Shown here one piece after another: positions 43,041-51,922 of a stretch of 64,000 bases of DNA. The notes beneath the pieces were generated by a model that had not been told where the DNA came from, did no database searches, and saw only the letters and a program-made list of their open reading frames with translations. Source of the stretch: CAZCBX01 sp964497185 (lineage in GTDB: Bacteria; Bdellovibrionota_G; JALEGL01; JAGRMV01); NCBI GenBank assembly GCA_964497185.1, contig CAZCBX010000002.1, positions 139,093 to 203,092 of the forward strand. The letters run 5' to 3'. A program made the position numbers and the translations under genes. How positions within the stretch are numbered: the first letter of the stretch is position 1; the number at the start of each line of letters is the position of its first letter.

Positions 43041-45259
43041 GATTCAAAAATTTCCTTAAAATCAATTTCTTCAGCAGCCATGACCATGGCCGTTGGCGGA
43101 AAATTGCGCGTTTGTTGAAGCAGGCTTTGATAATACTGACCATAGCTTTCGCCCGACTCGCCTTCTCGGGGTGGTCGAATGCCCATAAACATCAGGTCTG
43201 CATAGCGAGAATGGTGACCAATTTGATCAAACAAATCTTCACCTGATTGAAGAGGTACAAGGTTGTATGAAATAGGGAGTCTGGTTTGATTAATTAGATG
43301 TTGAAGTGCACGCTCCGCTTGTTCTTTATCCTCACCTTCAAAAAGAGTAGAGTTCAGCTTAATGGTGGATTTTTTTCGTGTAGGGTCTAGAGAAATAAGA
43401 AACGCCAGTGCCAGCATCAGACTTGCGTTGTGGGTTTGGCGGCCCCACCATACATGGATTTCGCCCGACTCATTGGGCAACACCACTTCCTCACCCACGG
43501 AGTGATTGCGTAAAATAATGACGTTTTTTCGGGCCTCATACAATGCTTGAAGCGTCTTGGCAAAATCGACCACATTGCTTTCGTCTTTGGATTCACCAAA
43601 AACAAATAAATTGGGTTTTAGTTCGCCCAATCCATAGTGTTCTGAAAAAGAAATGGCCCCATGGTAGTGATTGGGTGCAAAATGGACTTCCACCAATGCT
43701 TCGACTTCTTTGCGATGAAGAAAATCGTTGATGGAGGTTTCCAACTTTTTTTTGCGATCCACATTTTGATGCTCTTTGCTTAAGATGGAGCACACCGTTA
43801 AAAAACTTCGCGAGCCGCTCAAAAGATGACCAAAGTGAATCAACGGAAAACGGTTGGTGGGGGACCCACAGTACACCACTGTGTTGGGCCGCCAGGTGCG
43901 CGCGTCTTTTTCAAAACGCTGAAGTTTAAAAATAATGTTGCGTGCAAAGGTAATGAGCATGGAGCGTCGAATGTCCGACCACCGCTTGCTCAAATTTCGT
44001 TTTTTGGTCCATAGATAAATTAAGGTAACGAGCACAAAAGCGATCAATGCTGATGCGGCATTGATCAACAACATGGCTACAAAACAAAACCCAAAACCCA
44101 GCAGCGAAAAGCCCCAATGAAAACGGAAAGTGGGGCGCCATGAAGGATTTTTCATCAAACTTTCAAAAAATGCCGCCAGGTTCACCAAGCCATACGAGGT
44201 AAGAAAAAACATGGTGAGCACCATGGCAATGGAGTTTAAATCACCCAAAAATAAAGCAATGGCAGCAATGGCATAAGAAACCACCGTGGCCCGTCGTGGC
44301 AGTTTTTGTTTGCCAGAAGCTTTGGCAAAAAAAGGAAACAACACCCGGTCGCTGGCCAGGGCTTGCAATGTACGCGGTCCCCCTAGCAATGCGCCCAGCG
44401 CACTGGACAGCGTCGATCCCCATAAACCCATCACCACCAAGATGCCAATCCATGCGATGTCTTTCATGATGAAAAGCTCTGTGGCCAAAACTTCTCGTGA
44501 TACGTGGGTGTACAAGTAAATTGGAATGGCCAAATACACAACATACCCCACCAATACGGCAGACAATGTGCCATAGGGCAGGGCTTTGGCTGGGTTTTCT
44601 AAATCACCCGACATGGCCAAGCCCGCTTCAATGCCTGTTACAGCGGGAAATATGACGGCAAAAACAGCCCAAAAAGGCACACGTGTCATGGGCTGGTAAA
44701 TGGTCAACGGATCAGTTTGGTGGGGCGTGCCATTGAAGAAAGATATCAGGGAAAGCACGATCAGCACGAAGATCAAGCCTTGTAGCTTGAGTGCCAGATC
44801 CGCGGAAAAATAAGACACGATAAAAAGGAGGGTGAGGGTGGCAAAAGAAATCATCAAACCAGAGATGCCCGGTAGCATGGGCAATAGAGACTCAGTAAAA
44901 CCTGAAATGTAAAATGCAATGCCCAGACTTTGGGCCAAAAAAAGCGGAATACCAATGGCAGCACCGGTTTCAATGCCAAAAGAGCGAGAAATCATGTAGT
45001 ACGCGCCCCCCGCGCCCACTTTCATGTTGGTGGCAGTGGCGGCAATGGATAGGCCGGTCATGAAGGTAATCAGGGTCGAGAGCGTGACCACCGCGATGGA
45101 TCCGATTAACCCTACATTGGCCACCATCCAGCCCATGCGAAGAAACATGATGACGCCAAAAATGGTGAGCACACTGGGAATGAAAACACCTTTGACGGTG
45201 CCAAATTTTTTCGATGGCGATTCTGGCATGGATTTCATGTTATAGATGAAAAAGACCAT
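43037..45259 (-). CDS. APC-superfamily permease, cation-chloride-cotransporter-like
   Basis: 740 residues with a twelve-helix transport domain followed by a soluble C-terminal region of about 280 residues. FGTVKGVFIPSVLTIFGVIM, FLRMGWMVANVGLIG, GAGGAYYMISRSFGIETGAA and FFPAVTGIEAG-like FPAVTGIEAGLAMSGDLENP match the SLC12-type (NKCC/KCC) branch. The C-terminal part resembles the regulatory domain of that branch. The start is uncertain: 45259, 45238 (MKSMPES) and 45229 are all ATG and none has a ribosome-binding site. Transported ions cannot be read. Confidence 0.85.
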   Translation of the reverse strand: MVFFIYNMKSMPESPSKKFGTVKGVFIPSVLTIFGVIMFLRMGWMVANVGLIGSIAVVTLSTLITFMTGLSIAATATNMKVGAGGAYYMISRSFGIETGAAIGIPLFLAQSLGIAFYISGFTESLLPMLPGISGLMISFATLTLLFIVSYFSADLALKLQGLIFVLIVLSLISFFNGTPHQTDPLTIYQPMTRVPFWAVFAVIFPAVTGIEAGLAMSGDLENPAKALPYGTLSAVLVGYVVYLAIPIYLYTHVSREVLATELFIMKDIAWIGILVVMGLWGSTLSSALGALLGGPRTLQALASDRVLFPFFAKASGKQKLPRRATVVSYAIAAIALFLGDLNSIAMVLTMFFLTSYGLVNLAAFFESLMKNPSWRPTFRFHWGFSLLGFGFCFVAMLLINAASALIAFVLVTLIYLWTKKRNLSKRWSDIRRSMLITFARNIIFKLQRFEKDARTWRPNTVVYCGSPTNRFPLIHFGHLLSGSRSFLTVCSILSKEHQNVDRKKKLETSINDFLHRKEVEALVEVHFAPNHYHGAISFSEHYGLGELKPNLFVFGESKDESNVVDFAKTLQALYEARKNVIILRNHSVGEEVVLPNESGEIHVWWGRQTHNASLMLALAFLISLDPTRKKSTIKLNSTLFEGEDKEQAERALQHLINQTRLPISYNLVPLQSGEDLFDQIGHHSRYADLMFMGIRPPREGESGESYGQYYQSLLQQTRNFPPTAMVMAAEEIDFKEIFES

Positions 45260-45377
45260 GGATTGAACTTAATTTTCAGATCTTTTCCAGACCATCACAA
45301 TCAGCCCTTTCACTATTTATAAAATGGTATATAACGCCATGCATAGGTTTTTTTCTGCATAACCAAATGGGGGTTAT

Positions 45378-46340
45378 ATGTTTCGACAGCAAATTTTACA
45401 TTTTTCAATCGGCACCGCTTTTTTAGCAATGGCGGCCTGTACACAGTCCAATTCAAATTCAACTCAAAATTCGGCAAAACCAACCGAACCCACCATGATC
45501 ACCATTGATGGTTCAAGCACGGTGTATCCTTTGACTGAAGCCGTGGCCGAAGAATTTCAAGCGGCCCATCGCGACATCCGTGTGGCCGTTGGCTTTTCAG
45601 GCACAGGTGGCGGGATGAAAAAATTCATGAACCGCGACATCGACATTACCGGTGCATCGCGTGAGATCAAAGATGTCGAAATTGAAATGGCCAAAACCAA
45701 TCAAGTAAACTACATCGAATTGAAAGTTGCATTTGACGGTTTGTCGGTGGTGGTGAATCCAAAAAATAATTTCGTTGATCAGCTCACCACGCAAGAGTTG
45801 CAAGATATATGGAAAGCAGGCTCCACCATTCAAACATGGAAAGATGTGCGCGCCACTTGGCCCGACGAAGAAATCAAACTTTATGGCCCAGGCACGGATT
45901 CAGGCACCTTTGATTATTTTAAGGAAGCGATTTTGGGCAAAGATCAGCCGATTCGCTCCGACTTCACATCCAGTGAAAATGATCACATCATTGTACAGGG
46001 TGTAACAGGGGATGAATACTCATTGGGCTTTTTTGGATACGCCTATTACTTGGAAAACCAAGAACGTTTGAACATCGTTCCGATTGTCCACCAAGGCAAA
46101 CCCGCCGTAATGCCTTCACCCGCAACCATCAAAGATGGCAGCTACGCGCCGCTATCTAGACCTTTGTATGTGTATGTGAACAAAGACGCGTTAAAGAAAA
46201 AAGAAGTACGCAATTTTATGGAGTTTTATTTATCCAACACCCACATTTTGGCCCCCGAAGTGGGTTATGTGGCTTTGGACGACGAAACGCTGGAAGAAGA
46301 GTTGAGCAAACTTAAGGTGTCTCCCACGACCGCCAAGTAG
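45378..46340 (+). CDS. pstS: PstS-like phosphate-binding lipoprotein
   Basis: 320 residues. A lipoprotein signal with the lipobox LAMAAC (Cys about residue 21) anchors it to a membrane. The ABC solute-binding domain has TIDGSSTVYPLTEAVAEEFQ, VGFSGTGGGMKKFMNRDIDI, TGASREIKD, LYGPGTDSGTFDYF and a VPIVHQGKPAVMPSPATI segment. The DGSSTVYP, GTGGG and GTDSGT phosphate contacts are all present. No pstC, pstA, pstB or phoU is nearby. It is divergent from the cotransporter-like gene. Confidence 0.93.
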   Translation: MFRQQILHFSIGTAFLAMAACTQSNSNSTQNSAKPTEPTMITIDGSSTVYPLTEAVAEEFQAAHRDIRVAVGFSGTGGGMKKFMNRDIDITGASREIKDVEIEMAKTNQVNYIELKVAFDGLSVVVNPKNNFVDQLTTQELQDIWKAGSTIQTWKDVRATWPDEEIKLYGPGTDSGTFDYFKEAILGKDQPIRSDFTSSENDHIIVQGVTGDEYSLGFFGYAYYLENQERLNIVPIVHQGKPAVMPSPATIKDGSYAPLSRPLYVYVNKDALKKKEVRNFMEFYLSNTHILAPEVGYVALDDETLEEELSKLKVSPTTAK

Positions 46341-46354
46341 TTGAAGCAATGTGA

Positions 46355-46675
46355 TCAACGCTTTGGATGCGTGACGACGGACTTGGAACTTGAAGGTCGA
46401 AAAAACAGTCGTTTCAATATAAAGGCAAACGCGGCTACGGCTAAGGAAAGCACGGCAAAAAAACCACCAACGATCAGGGCAAAGGCACCGATAAAAATAA
46501 GAAGTAAGGTGGTTCCAAGCTGAAACCAAGGGTTTTGAGTTCGTAATGAATGAGATGAAGCATGCGTTGAATCTTTTTGTGTTTGCGTAGACACTTTTGG
46601 CTTGGAAGTTTGTGTGGTTTTTGGTCGACCATAGGTGTTTTCAAATTTGTCTTGAGAAGGGGATGTTGACATCAT
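46355..46675 (-). CDS. Small membrane protein
   Basis: 106 residues from ATG 46675. A polar N-terminal half rich in Thr/Ser/Gln is followed by one long or two short hydrophobic helices (about 65-100: LGTTLLLIFIGAFALIVGGF then FAVLSLAVAAFAFILKRLFF) and a basic tail. No family recognised. It is convergent with pstS, 14 nt apart. Confidence 0.5.
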   Translation of the reverse strand: MMSTSPSQDKFENTYGRPKTTQTSKPKVSTQTQKDSTHASSHSLRTQNPWFQLGTTLLLIFIGAFALIVGGFFAVLSLAVAAFAFILKRLFFRPSSSKSVVTHPKR

Positions 46676-46780
46676 AGGCCCAATGTAGCCCCCTTGGGTA
46701 AAAAAGCAAGCCCTTGCCAATGCTTAAAAAGGGACTATAATGCGCTTTGAATTACTTTGTTGAAAGGAATACAGACCACC

Positions 46781-47530
46781 ATGAGAAAATTCAATCCAGC
46801 CATGAATGCCAAAACCATGAATGCGGAAACCACGTTAACCCGTGAGCAAAGCATGACCATTCAGGGCACCATTCAAAAATCAAGCGTTCTATTTTTATTG
46901 CTTTTGGGTGCAGCCTTCTATGCTTGGCAGCAACTTACTTCTTCAGCCGTTGGGATCAATGGGACCGTGGTTCAAAAGTATGCCATGATTTCAGGTTTGA
47001 TTGGTTTTGCGGTGGCCATGGCCACGATTTTTCTAAAAAAATATGCAGGCTTTTTGGCGCCGCTGTATGCGTTGGTGGAAGGGTTTTTCTTGGGCAGCAT
47101 CTCTTTGATGTTTGAAAGCATGTTTCCAGGCATTGTGATGCAGGCAGTGCTGGGCACCATGGCTGCATTTGGTGTGATGTTGTTTATGTATCAGGCAAAA
47201 ATCATTCGCGTGACGGAAAAATTTCGTTCGGTGATGTTGATTGCCACCGGTGCCATTGCGGTTACCTACCTTCTTTCATTTGTGCTTTCATTCTTTGGTG
47301 TGCAAATGGGTTTTTTGCATAACAGTAGCTTGCTAAGCATCGGCATTTCCTTGGTTGTCATTGTTGTGGCTTCTTTAAATCTATTGTTGGATTTTGATAT
47401 GATCGAAGCGTATGAGGGACGCGTGCCCAAGTACATGGAATGGTACTGTGGGTTTAGCTTGCTCATTACTTTGGTATGGCTTTACATGGAGATGCTTCGA
47501 CTGTTGGCTAAAATTCAGTCGCGTGATTAG
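46781..47530 (+). CDS. YccA/Bax-inhibitor-1-family membrane protein
   Basis: 249 residues with about seven helices. The C-terminal signature YCGFSLLITLVWLYMEMLRL and the conserved DFDMIEAYEGR identify the YccA-like branch of BI-1 (UPF0005). ATG 46781 has AAGGA about 13 nt upstream. Bacterial members influence FtsH proteolysis or calcium leak; which applies here cannot be told. Confidence 0.9.
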   Translation: MRKFNPAMNAKTMNAETTLTREQSMTIQGTIQKSSVLFLLLLGAAFYAWQQLTSSAVGINGTVVQKYAMISGLIGFAVAMATIFLKKYAGFLAPLYALVEGFFLGSISLMFESMFPGIVMQAVLGTMAAFGVMLFMYQAKIIRVTEKFRSVMLIATGAIAVTYLLSFVLSFFGVQMGFLHNSSLLSIGISLVVIVVASLNLLLDFDMIEAYEGRVPKYMEWYCGFSLLITLVWLYMEMLRLLAKIQSRD

Positions 47531-47568
47531 GAGTTGTTGAGCATTTAGATTGGTACGTGGAGTGACCC

Positions 47569-47643
47569 GGCAGGGATTTACGCCCATAGGGCAATGGCTC
47601 GCTTTGCTGCGCTTTATTTGCCCTATGGGCGTAAATCCCTGCC
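47569..47643. repeat. Perfect 26-bp-stem hairpin between convergent genes (H1)
   Basis: Arms 47569-47594 and 47618-47643 are exact complements; the 23-nt loop contains CTCGCTTTGCTGCG. It sits between the YccA gene (ending 47530) and the oppositely directed LysR gene (ending 47759). No T-run follows the stem. Confidence 0.9.
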
Positions 47644-47758
47644 TAGTGTCTTTGCCGCTCTTTTAAGTTTTTGTATGAGCATACTTTCATGAAGGGCACA
47701 CGAGGAATAAGAAATTTTTTCTTTTTTAATCGGTGCGCTTCATGGCGTATGAAACAGG

Positions 47759-48688
47759 CTACGCAGTTTGATCGAAGAAGGCTTTTTCGCCGTTGGCGTG
47801 AAATTGAGCGATGCTTTCGATTAGGGCGCGGGCGCTGTGGGATAACTCTTGGGAGCCTTTGCGGTGGATCATTTGAATTTTTCGATCGAGCTTGAGCTCT
47901 TTAAATTCTTTTACGTCCACTTCAACCAATCGGCCTTGTTCAATTTCTTTGGCGACGGTGATCCATGGCAAAATGGCCATGGCATAACCTGCCTCCACAA
48001 AAAATTTGATGGACTCGATGTTGGGTAGCTCGATGTCAATGTTAAGCGGTACGTTTTTGATTGAAAAGAGTTTTTCAATTTCTTTACGATACCGCGAAGT
48101 GTTTTGGTGTGCGGCAAATTTTTCATCTTTGAGCCGCTTGATGGAAATGGTTTCAGGGTGCTGCGCGAGCGGGTGGGTTGGATACGTGACACAACAAACC
48201 CGATCGTCGCAAATGTACGTTGAGTCGAGATTGGGATCGGTCGAATCATACGATACGATGCCAAAATCGATTTCACGCCGCATGAGCTCACGCGTAATGT
48301 GACGCGTGGAAGTGCGTCGCACTTCGATGCGAATGTTGGGGTATAAGTTATGAAAATGAGAAATGTATTCCAGCATGGGCAGAATGCCAATTTCATTGGC
48401 GCCAATGCGGATGTGTCCTCGATGCAAACCTTGTACCTCAGAGATGGCCTGAAATACTTCTTTGCGCATGTTCAATAACTTTTGAGCATATTGAAAAAGA
48501 ATTTCGCCCTCATAGGTTAGTACGGGCTCTTTGCTAGAACGGTCGAAAAGCTTTTCTTCAAGCTCATCTTCTAACCGACGAATGGATAAACTCACCGCTG
48601 GTTGGGTGCGCATTACTGTTTTGGCTGCCTTAGAAAAACTTTTTTCACGGGCCACCGATAAAAAAACTTCAAGGTCATGAAATTCCAT
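47759..48688 (-). CDS. LysR-family transcriptional regulator
   Basis: 309 residues. N-terminal winged HTH: LEVFLSVAREKSFSKAAKTV, RTQPAVSLSIRRLEDELEEK, LFDR. The C-terminal ligand-binding domain follows. ATG 48688 is 6 nt after AAGGAGG; ATG 48694 abuts the ribosome-binding site. It is divergent from a KefB-type antiporter gene with a perfect 22-nt palindrome between them, so it probably regulates that gene and itself. The inducer is unknown. Confidence 0.92.
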   Translation of the reverse strand: MEFHDLEVFLSVAREKSFSKAAKTVMRTQPAVSLSIRRLEDELEEKLFDRSSKEPVLTYEGEILFQYAQKLLNMRKEVFQAISEVQGLHRGHIRIGANEIGILPMLEYISHFHNLYPNIRIEVRRTSTRHITRELMRREIDFGIVSYDSTDPNLDSTYICDDRVCCVTYPTHPLAQHPETISIKRLKDEKFAAHQNTSRYRKEIEKLFSIKNVPLNIDIELPNIESIKFFVEAGYAMAILPWITVAKEIEQGRLVEVDVKEFKELKLDRKIQMIHRKGSQELSHSARALIESIAQFHANGEKAFFDQTA

Positions 48689-48718
48689 ATACATCCTCCT
48701 TTATCACGAACCTTTGGC

Positions 48719-48740
48719 AAATCGGTTTGAAAACCGATTT
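48719..48740. promoter_or_regulatory. Palindromic operator candidate for the LysR regulator
   Basis: AAATCGGTTT - GA - AAACCGATTT, a perfect 10-bp dyad 31 nt before the LysR start and about 116 nt before the antiporter start. It fits the T-N11-A palindromic form of LysR sites. Confidence 0.6.
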
Positions 48741-48855
48741 AATATAAATAATTCATATCAAAGAAAAACCATTTTGGGTATATTTTCGCATCTATTGGGT
48801 AAGTGTTGAAAACCTTTACAGAATCCAGGCTTTTTCGTATGGTACGGTGTTTATT

Positions 48856-50025
48856 ATGTATGATCAGCTGCCCTATGTTATTTTACTCTTTGCACTCTTC
48901 GTGCTGCCGCGGGTGCTGATTCGCGCGCGCATTCCAGCGGCGATCACCAGTTTTGGCATTGGGTTTGGCTGCACGCAGCTGGATCTTTTTCAATCGGATC
49001 CCACCATCATGCTTTTATCGATGTTTGGTATTGTGTCTCTGTTCTTGCTGGCTGGCTTGGAAGCCGATCTCAAATCCCTTAAAGATGAAACCTCGATTCT
49101 CGCACAGCATTTGCTGATTTCCCTGATTAGTATTTTGTTTTTTGCTTACATATTGGATCAATATGTGGGCATTGCCATGCGTGAATCTTCTCTTATTATG
49201 CTCGCGTTGTTAACGCCTTCTACGGGTTTTATTTTGGATTCACTCGGGGGCCTGCAGATGGATGACCATGAGCGGTTTTGGATCAAAAGCAAAGCCATTG
49301 CCACAGAATTATTGGCCTTGGGCATGCTTTTTGTGGTTTTGCAATCCACAGCCATTGTGTCTTTTGCTTCGTCCAGCGCTGTGTTGGCGTTGATGATTGT
49401 AGGATTGCCAGTTTTATTTAAAATATTCAGTCACTACGTAATGCCTTATGCGCCTCGTTCAGAGTTTACATTTTTGCTGATGACAGCAGTGGTCTGTGCG
49501 TTTATCACCAAAAAGTTGGGTGTGTATTATTTGGTGGGCGCATTTGTGGTGGGCCTTGCAGCGCAGCGATTCCAAAAAAAGCTGCCCTCCATTGCTTCAG
49601 AAAAAATGTTGCACGCGGTGGAGCTTTTTTCATCGTTTTTTGTTCCCTTTTATTTCTTTTACGCCGGTTTAAAAATTCAGCCCGGTGATTTCACCAAACA
49701 GTCTTTGATCATTGCAGGGGGCATGTTGCTGATTTTTGTTCCTTTTCGGGTGATTAAAATCATGCTTCATCGAAGGCTTGCGCTCAAAGAAAGCTTAACC
49801 CGAAGCATGCGCATTGGGATTACCATGACCCCAACTTTGGTTTTTACCTTGGTCATTGCCGATATTTTGCGGGAGCGGTTTTTAATTGATTCGGCCATTT
49901 ACGGTGGACTGATTTTGTACGCCATTTTTAACACCGTGCTTCCATCGTTTCTTTATCATGATCCCACGCCCGAATTTGAAGAGCATAATTTATCCGAACT
50001 GGATTTTCTGGAGTTAGAGGGTTAA
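48856..50025 (+). CDS. Cation:proton antiporter, KefB/CPA2-type membrane domain
   Basis: About 389 residues from ATG 48856 (GTG 48847 is also possible; neither has a clear ribosome-binding site). Eleven or twelve helices. GIVSLFLLAGLEADLKSLKD matches the CPA2 motif with its charged residues, and LLTPSTGFILDSLGG, YYLVGAFVVGLAAQRF and FFVPFYFFYAGLKIQPGDF continue the family pattern. The cytosolic RCK/TrkA-N domain of full KefB is absent. Probably exchanges Na+ or K+ for H+. Confidence 0.85.
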   Translation: MYDQLPYVILLFALFVLPRVLIRARIPAAITSFGIGFGCTQLDLFQSDPTIMLLSMFGIVSLFLLAGLEADLKSLKDETSILAQHLLISLISILFFAYILDQYVGIAMRESSLIMLALLTPSTGFILDSLGGLQMDDHERFWIKSKAIATELLALGMLFVVLQSTAIVSFASSSAVLALMIVGLPVLFKIFSHYVMPYAPRSEFTFLLMTAVVCAFITKKLGVYYLVGAFVVGLAAQRFQKKLPSIASEKMLHAVELFSSFFVPFYFFYAGLKIQPGDFTKQSLIIAGGMLLIFVPFRVIKIMLHRRLALKESLTRSMRIGITMTPTLVFTLVIADILRERFLIDSAIYGGLILYAIFNTVLPSFLYHDPTPEFEEHNLSELDFLELEG

Positions 50026-50041
50026 AGCTTTGCTTTAAGCT

Positions 50042-51715
50042 TTAGGTTTCAGTCAGCGATAATAAATAGTCTAAAGTTTCTTGATTGACATCGACCTGAA
50101 GACCTAGCTGATATTTTCGATCGCTTTGTTCCGAACACATCACCACCGTGGCATAAAATGCGCCTGATTGAAATGTGTCGAGAGAATGCAAATGCAAAAT
50201 GACTTTGCTGTTGTGATCAAACGGGGCGGGGCTGGCGGCCATGGCGCGCTGGTGTTGAATGTTGTTGGTGAGCTCTTGATGAAACACTTTTTTGGATGGG
50301 TAGAAAATGTGCAAATTTTTCAGCCCTGATTGTTGATAAATGCGTTCTTCTTTTTCTTCCAATGACTGTTGTTTGGCCACCAGTTGATCGATCCAGGCGG
50401 CTTTTTGTTCGGCCAGGTTGCTAAATTCCACCCCAACATAGTGAAAGCCCCTTTGGACTATGGTATAACGGACTTCGGCCTCTGCTTTCATGTTCTGTTT
50501 GCCATCAAAATCAATGTTGCCTTGGATGGTGTCGCCTTCATTGGGGGCCTCTTGTGCTTTCCACTTGCATAAAAAGCCGCCTCGACTCAGCTGCACCACC
50601 TGGGCTCGAAAATCTTGATCTTGCAGTTGAAAGTGAACGTTGCTGTTGGTCACAACAATGCGTGGATGTTTGCGACGGTCCGATGGCAAGACCAGGGCTT
50701 CGACTTTGGGTTTTTTCTGCTGTGCTTGGGCCTCTAGGTACTTGTTGTAGAAGGAAATTTGGTCGTTCCAGGTTTGGTCGGTTTTTTTTAAATCGCCCAT
50801 AAAATGTTCGCGCAAAAAAGAACTGGCTTCATGAAATCCCTGAATGGGTTTTTCGGTAAAGCGAACCAGAAAAAGGTCTTTTTCAAACTCTTTGATATTT
50901 TTGTGGCGTTTTTCTGGGTCTTTGTGCAGCGCTTTTAAAAAAAAGCGTTTCAACGCTTTGTCTTGTTCTTGATCGGGGGTGACTTCGTCGTTGTCGGGCA
51001 GAGGCACGGTGTCATTTTTAATGATTTCTACCAGCTCTGTTTTTGAAATGGCTTTGAAGGGCAGGTCGCCATAAATCATTTGATACGCAATGATGGCCAT
51101 CGCATACACGTCAAAACTTTGCTTGGGGCTGGTGCCTTGAAAAAACTCCGGCGGCAAAAACTGCAGCTTGCCAAAGTGGTTTTTGGTGATTTTGATGGAA
51201 CTTTCTTGGTTGGCACTGCCCAAATCCATGAGTTTAAAGAAGCCGGATTGGTTGATCATCAAATTCGATGGCGATAAATCTCCGTGAAACAGTTTGGAAT
51301 CGGAAAACTGAAAGACGGTTTTTTCATGCAGGTAGCGAAGGGCTTCGCAGCTGCCTTTGAGCACGTACAAGGTAATGGGCAAGGGAATCTTTTTGCCGTA
51401 GGATTGAAAGTATTGAATCATATCAAACACATTCACCCCATAGACCAGTTCCATCACTAGAAAATAGTGATCGTCCACTTTGCCATGATCAATGACCTTG
51501 GAGAAAAAGGGATGTTTGATGTTGGACCCAATGCGCGCCTCACGCACAAAGTTCTGGATTGATTTTTGGTTGTTTAGACGATCTTTTTTCAGCACTTTGA
51601 TGGCATAGCCTTTGCGCTTTTTGATGCCTAAAAATACGTTGGCCAGTCCGCCTTCGCCCAATTTGTACACCAACGTGTAAGGGCCAACCTGAATGGGTAG
51701 TTTTTCTTCGCTCAT
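50042..51715 (-). CDS. Ser/Thr protein kinase fused to a PilZ domain
   Basis: 557 residues. Kinase domain (about 10-285): Gly loop LGEGGLANVFLG, ATP Lys in YAIKVLKK, catalytic loop HGDLSPSNLMIN (HGD instead of HRD), metal loop MDLGSA (DLG instead of DFG), and PPE at the APE site. The catalytic Asp and metal Asp are present. A PilZ-like domain follows at about 345-450: RRKHPR gives RxxxR, and LSRGG stands where (D/N)xSxxG is expected, the D/N being Gln. A further 100 residues are unassigned. No transmembrane helix. It may couple c-di-GMP to phosphorylation. Confidence 0.88.
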   Translation of the reverse strand: MSEEKLPIQVGPYTLVYKLGEGGLANVFLGIKKRKGYAIKVLKKDRLNNQKSIQNFVREARIGSNIKHPFFSKVIDHGKVDDHYFLVMELVYGVNVFDMIQYFQSYGKKIPLPITLYVLKGSCEALRYLHEKTVFQFSDSKLFHGDLSPSNLMINQSGFFKLMDLGSANQESSIKITKNHFGKLQFLPPEFFQGTSPKQSFDVYAMAIIAYQMIYGDLPFKAISKTELVEIIKNDTVPLPDNDEVTPDQEQDKALKRFFLKALHKDPEKRHKNIKEFEKDLFLVRFTEKPIQGFHEASSFLREHFMGDLKKTDQTWNDQISFYNKYLEAQAQQKKPKVEALVLPSDRRKHPRIVVTNSNVHFQLQDQDFRAQVVQLSRGGFLCKWKAQEAPNEGDTIQGNIDFDGKQNMKAEAEVRYTIVQRGFHYVGVEFSNLAEQKAAWIDQLVAKQQSLEEKEERIYQQSGLKNLHIFYPSKKVFHQELTNNIQHQRAMAASPAPFDHNSKVILHLHSLDTFQSGAFYATVVMCSEQSDRKYQLGLQVDVNQETLDYLLSLTET

Positions 51716-51922
51716 AAAGATTTTAAACTCTGATTATACTTCATAATTGAGGTTATGCAAAAGGATTGCCTTTCGAGACAATTTAGGTGCTTTTGACTCT
51801 GCCCAAGAGACCTAAAAAATGTGCACGCTGTAGGGCGTGCGTAATGTCTAGCTCATAAAAAGAAATTGAAAACAAAGAAACAGTAGCATAAGATGAACGC
51901 CAATGCATCAGCAGGAAGCAAA

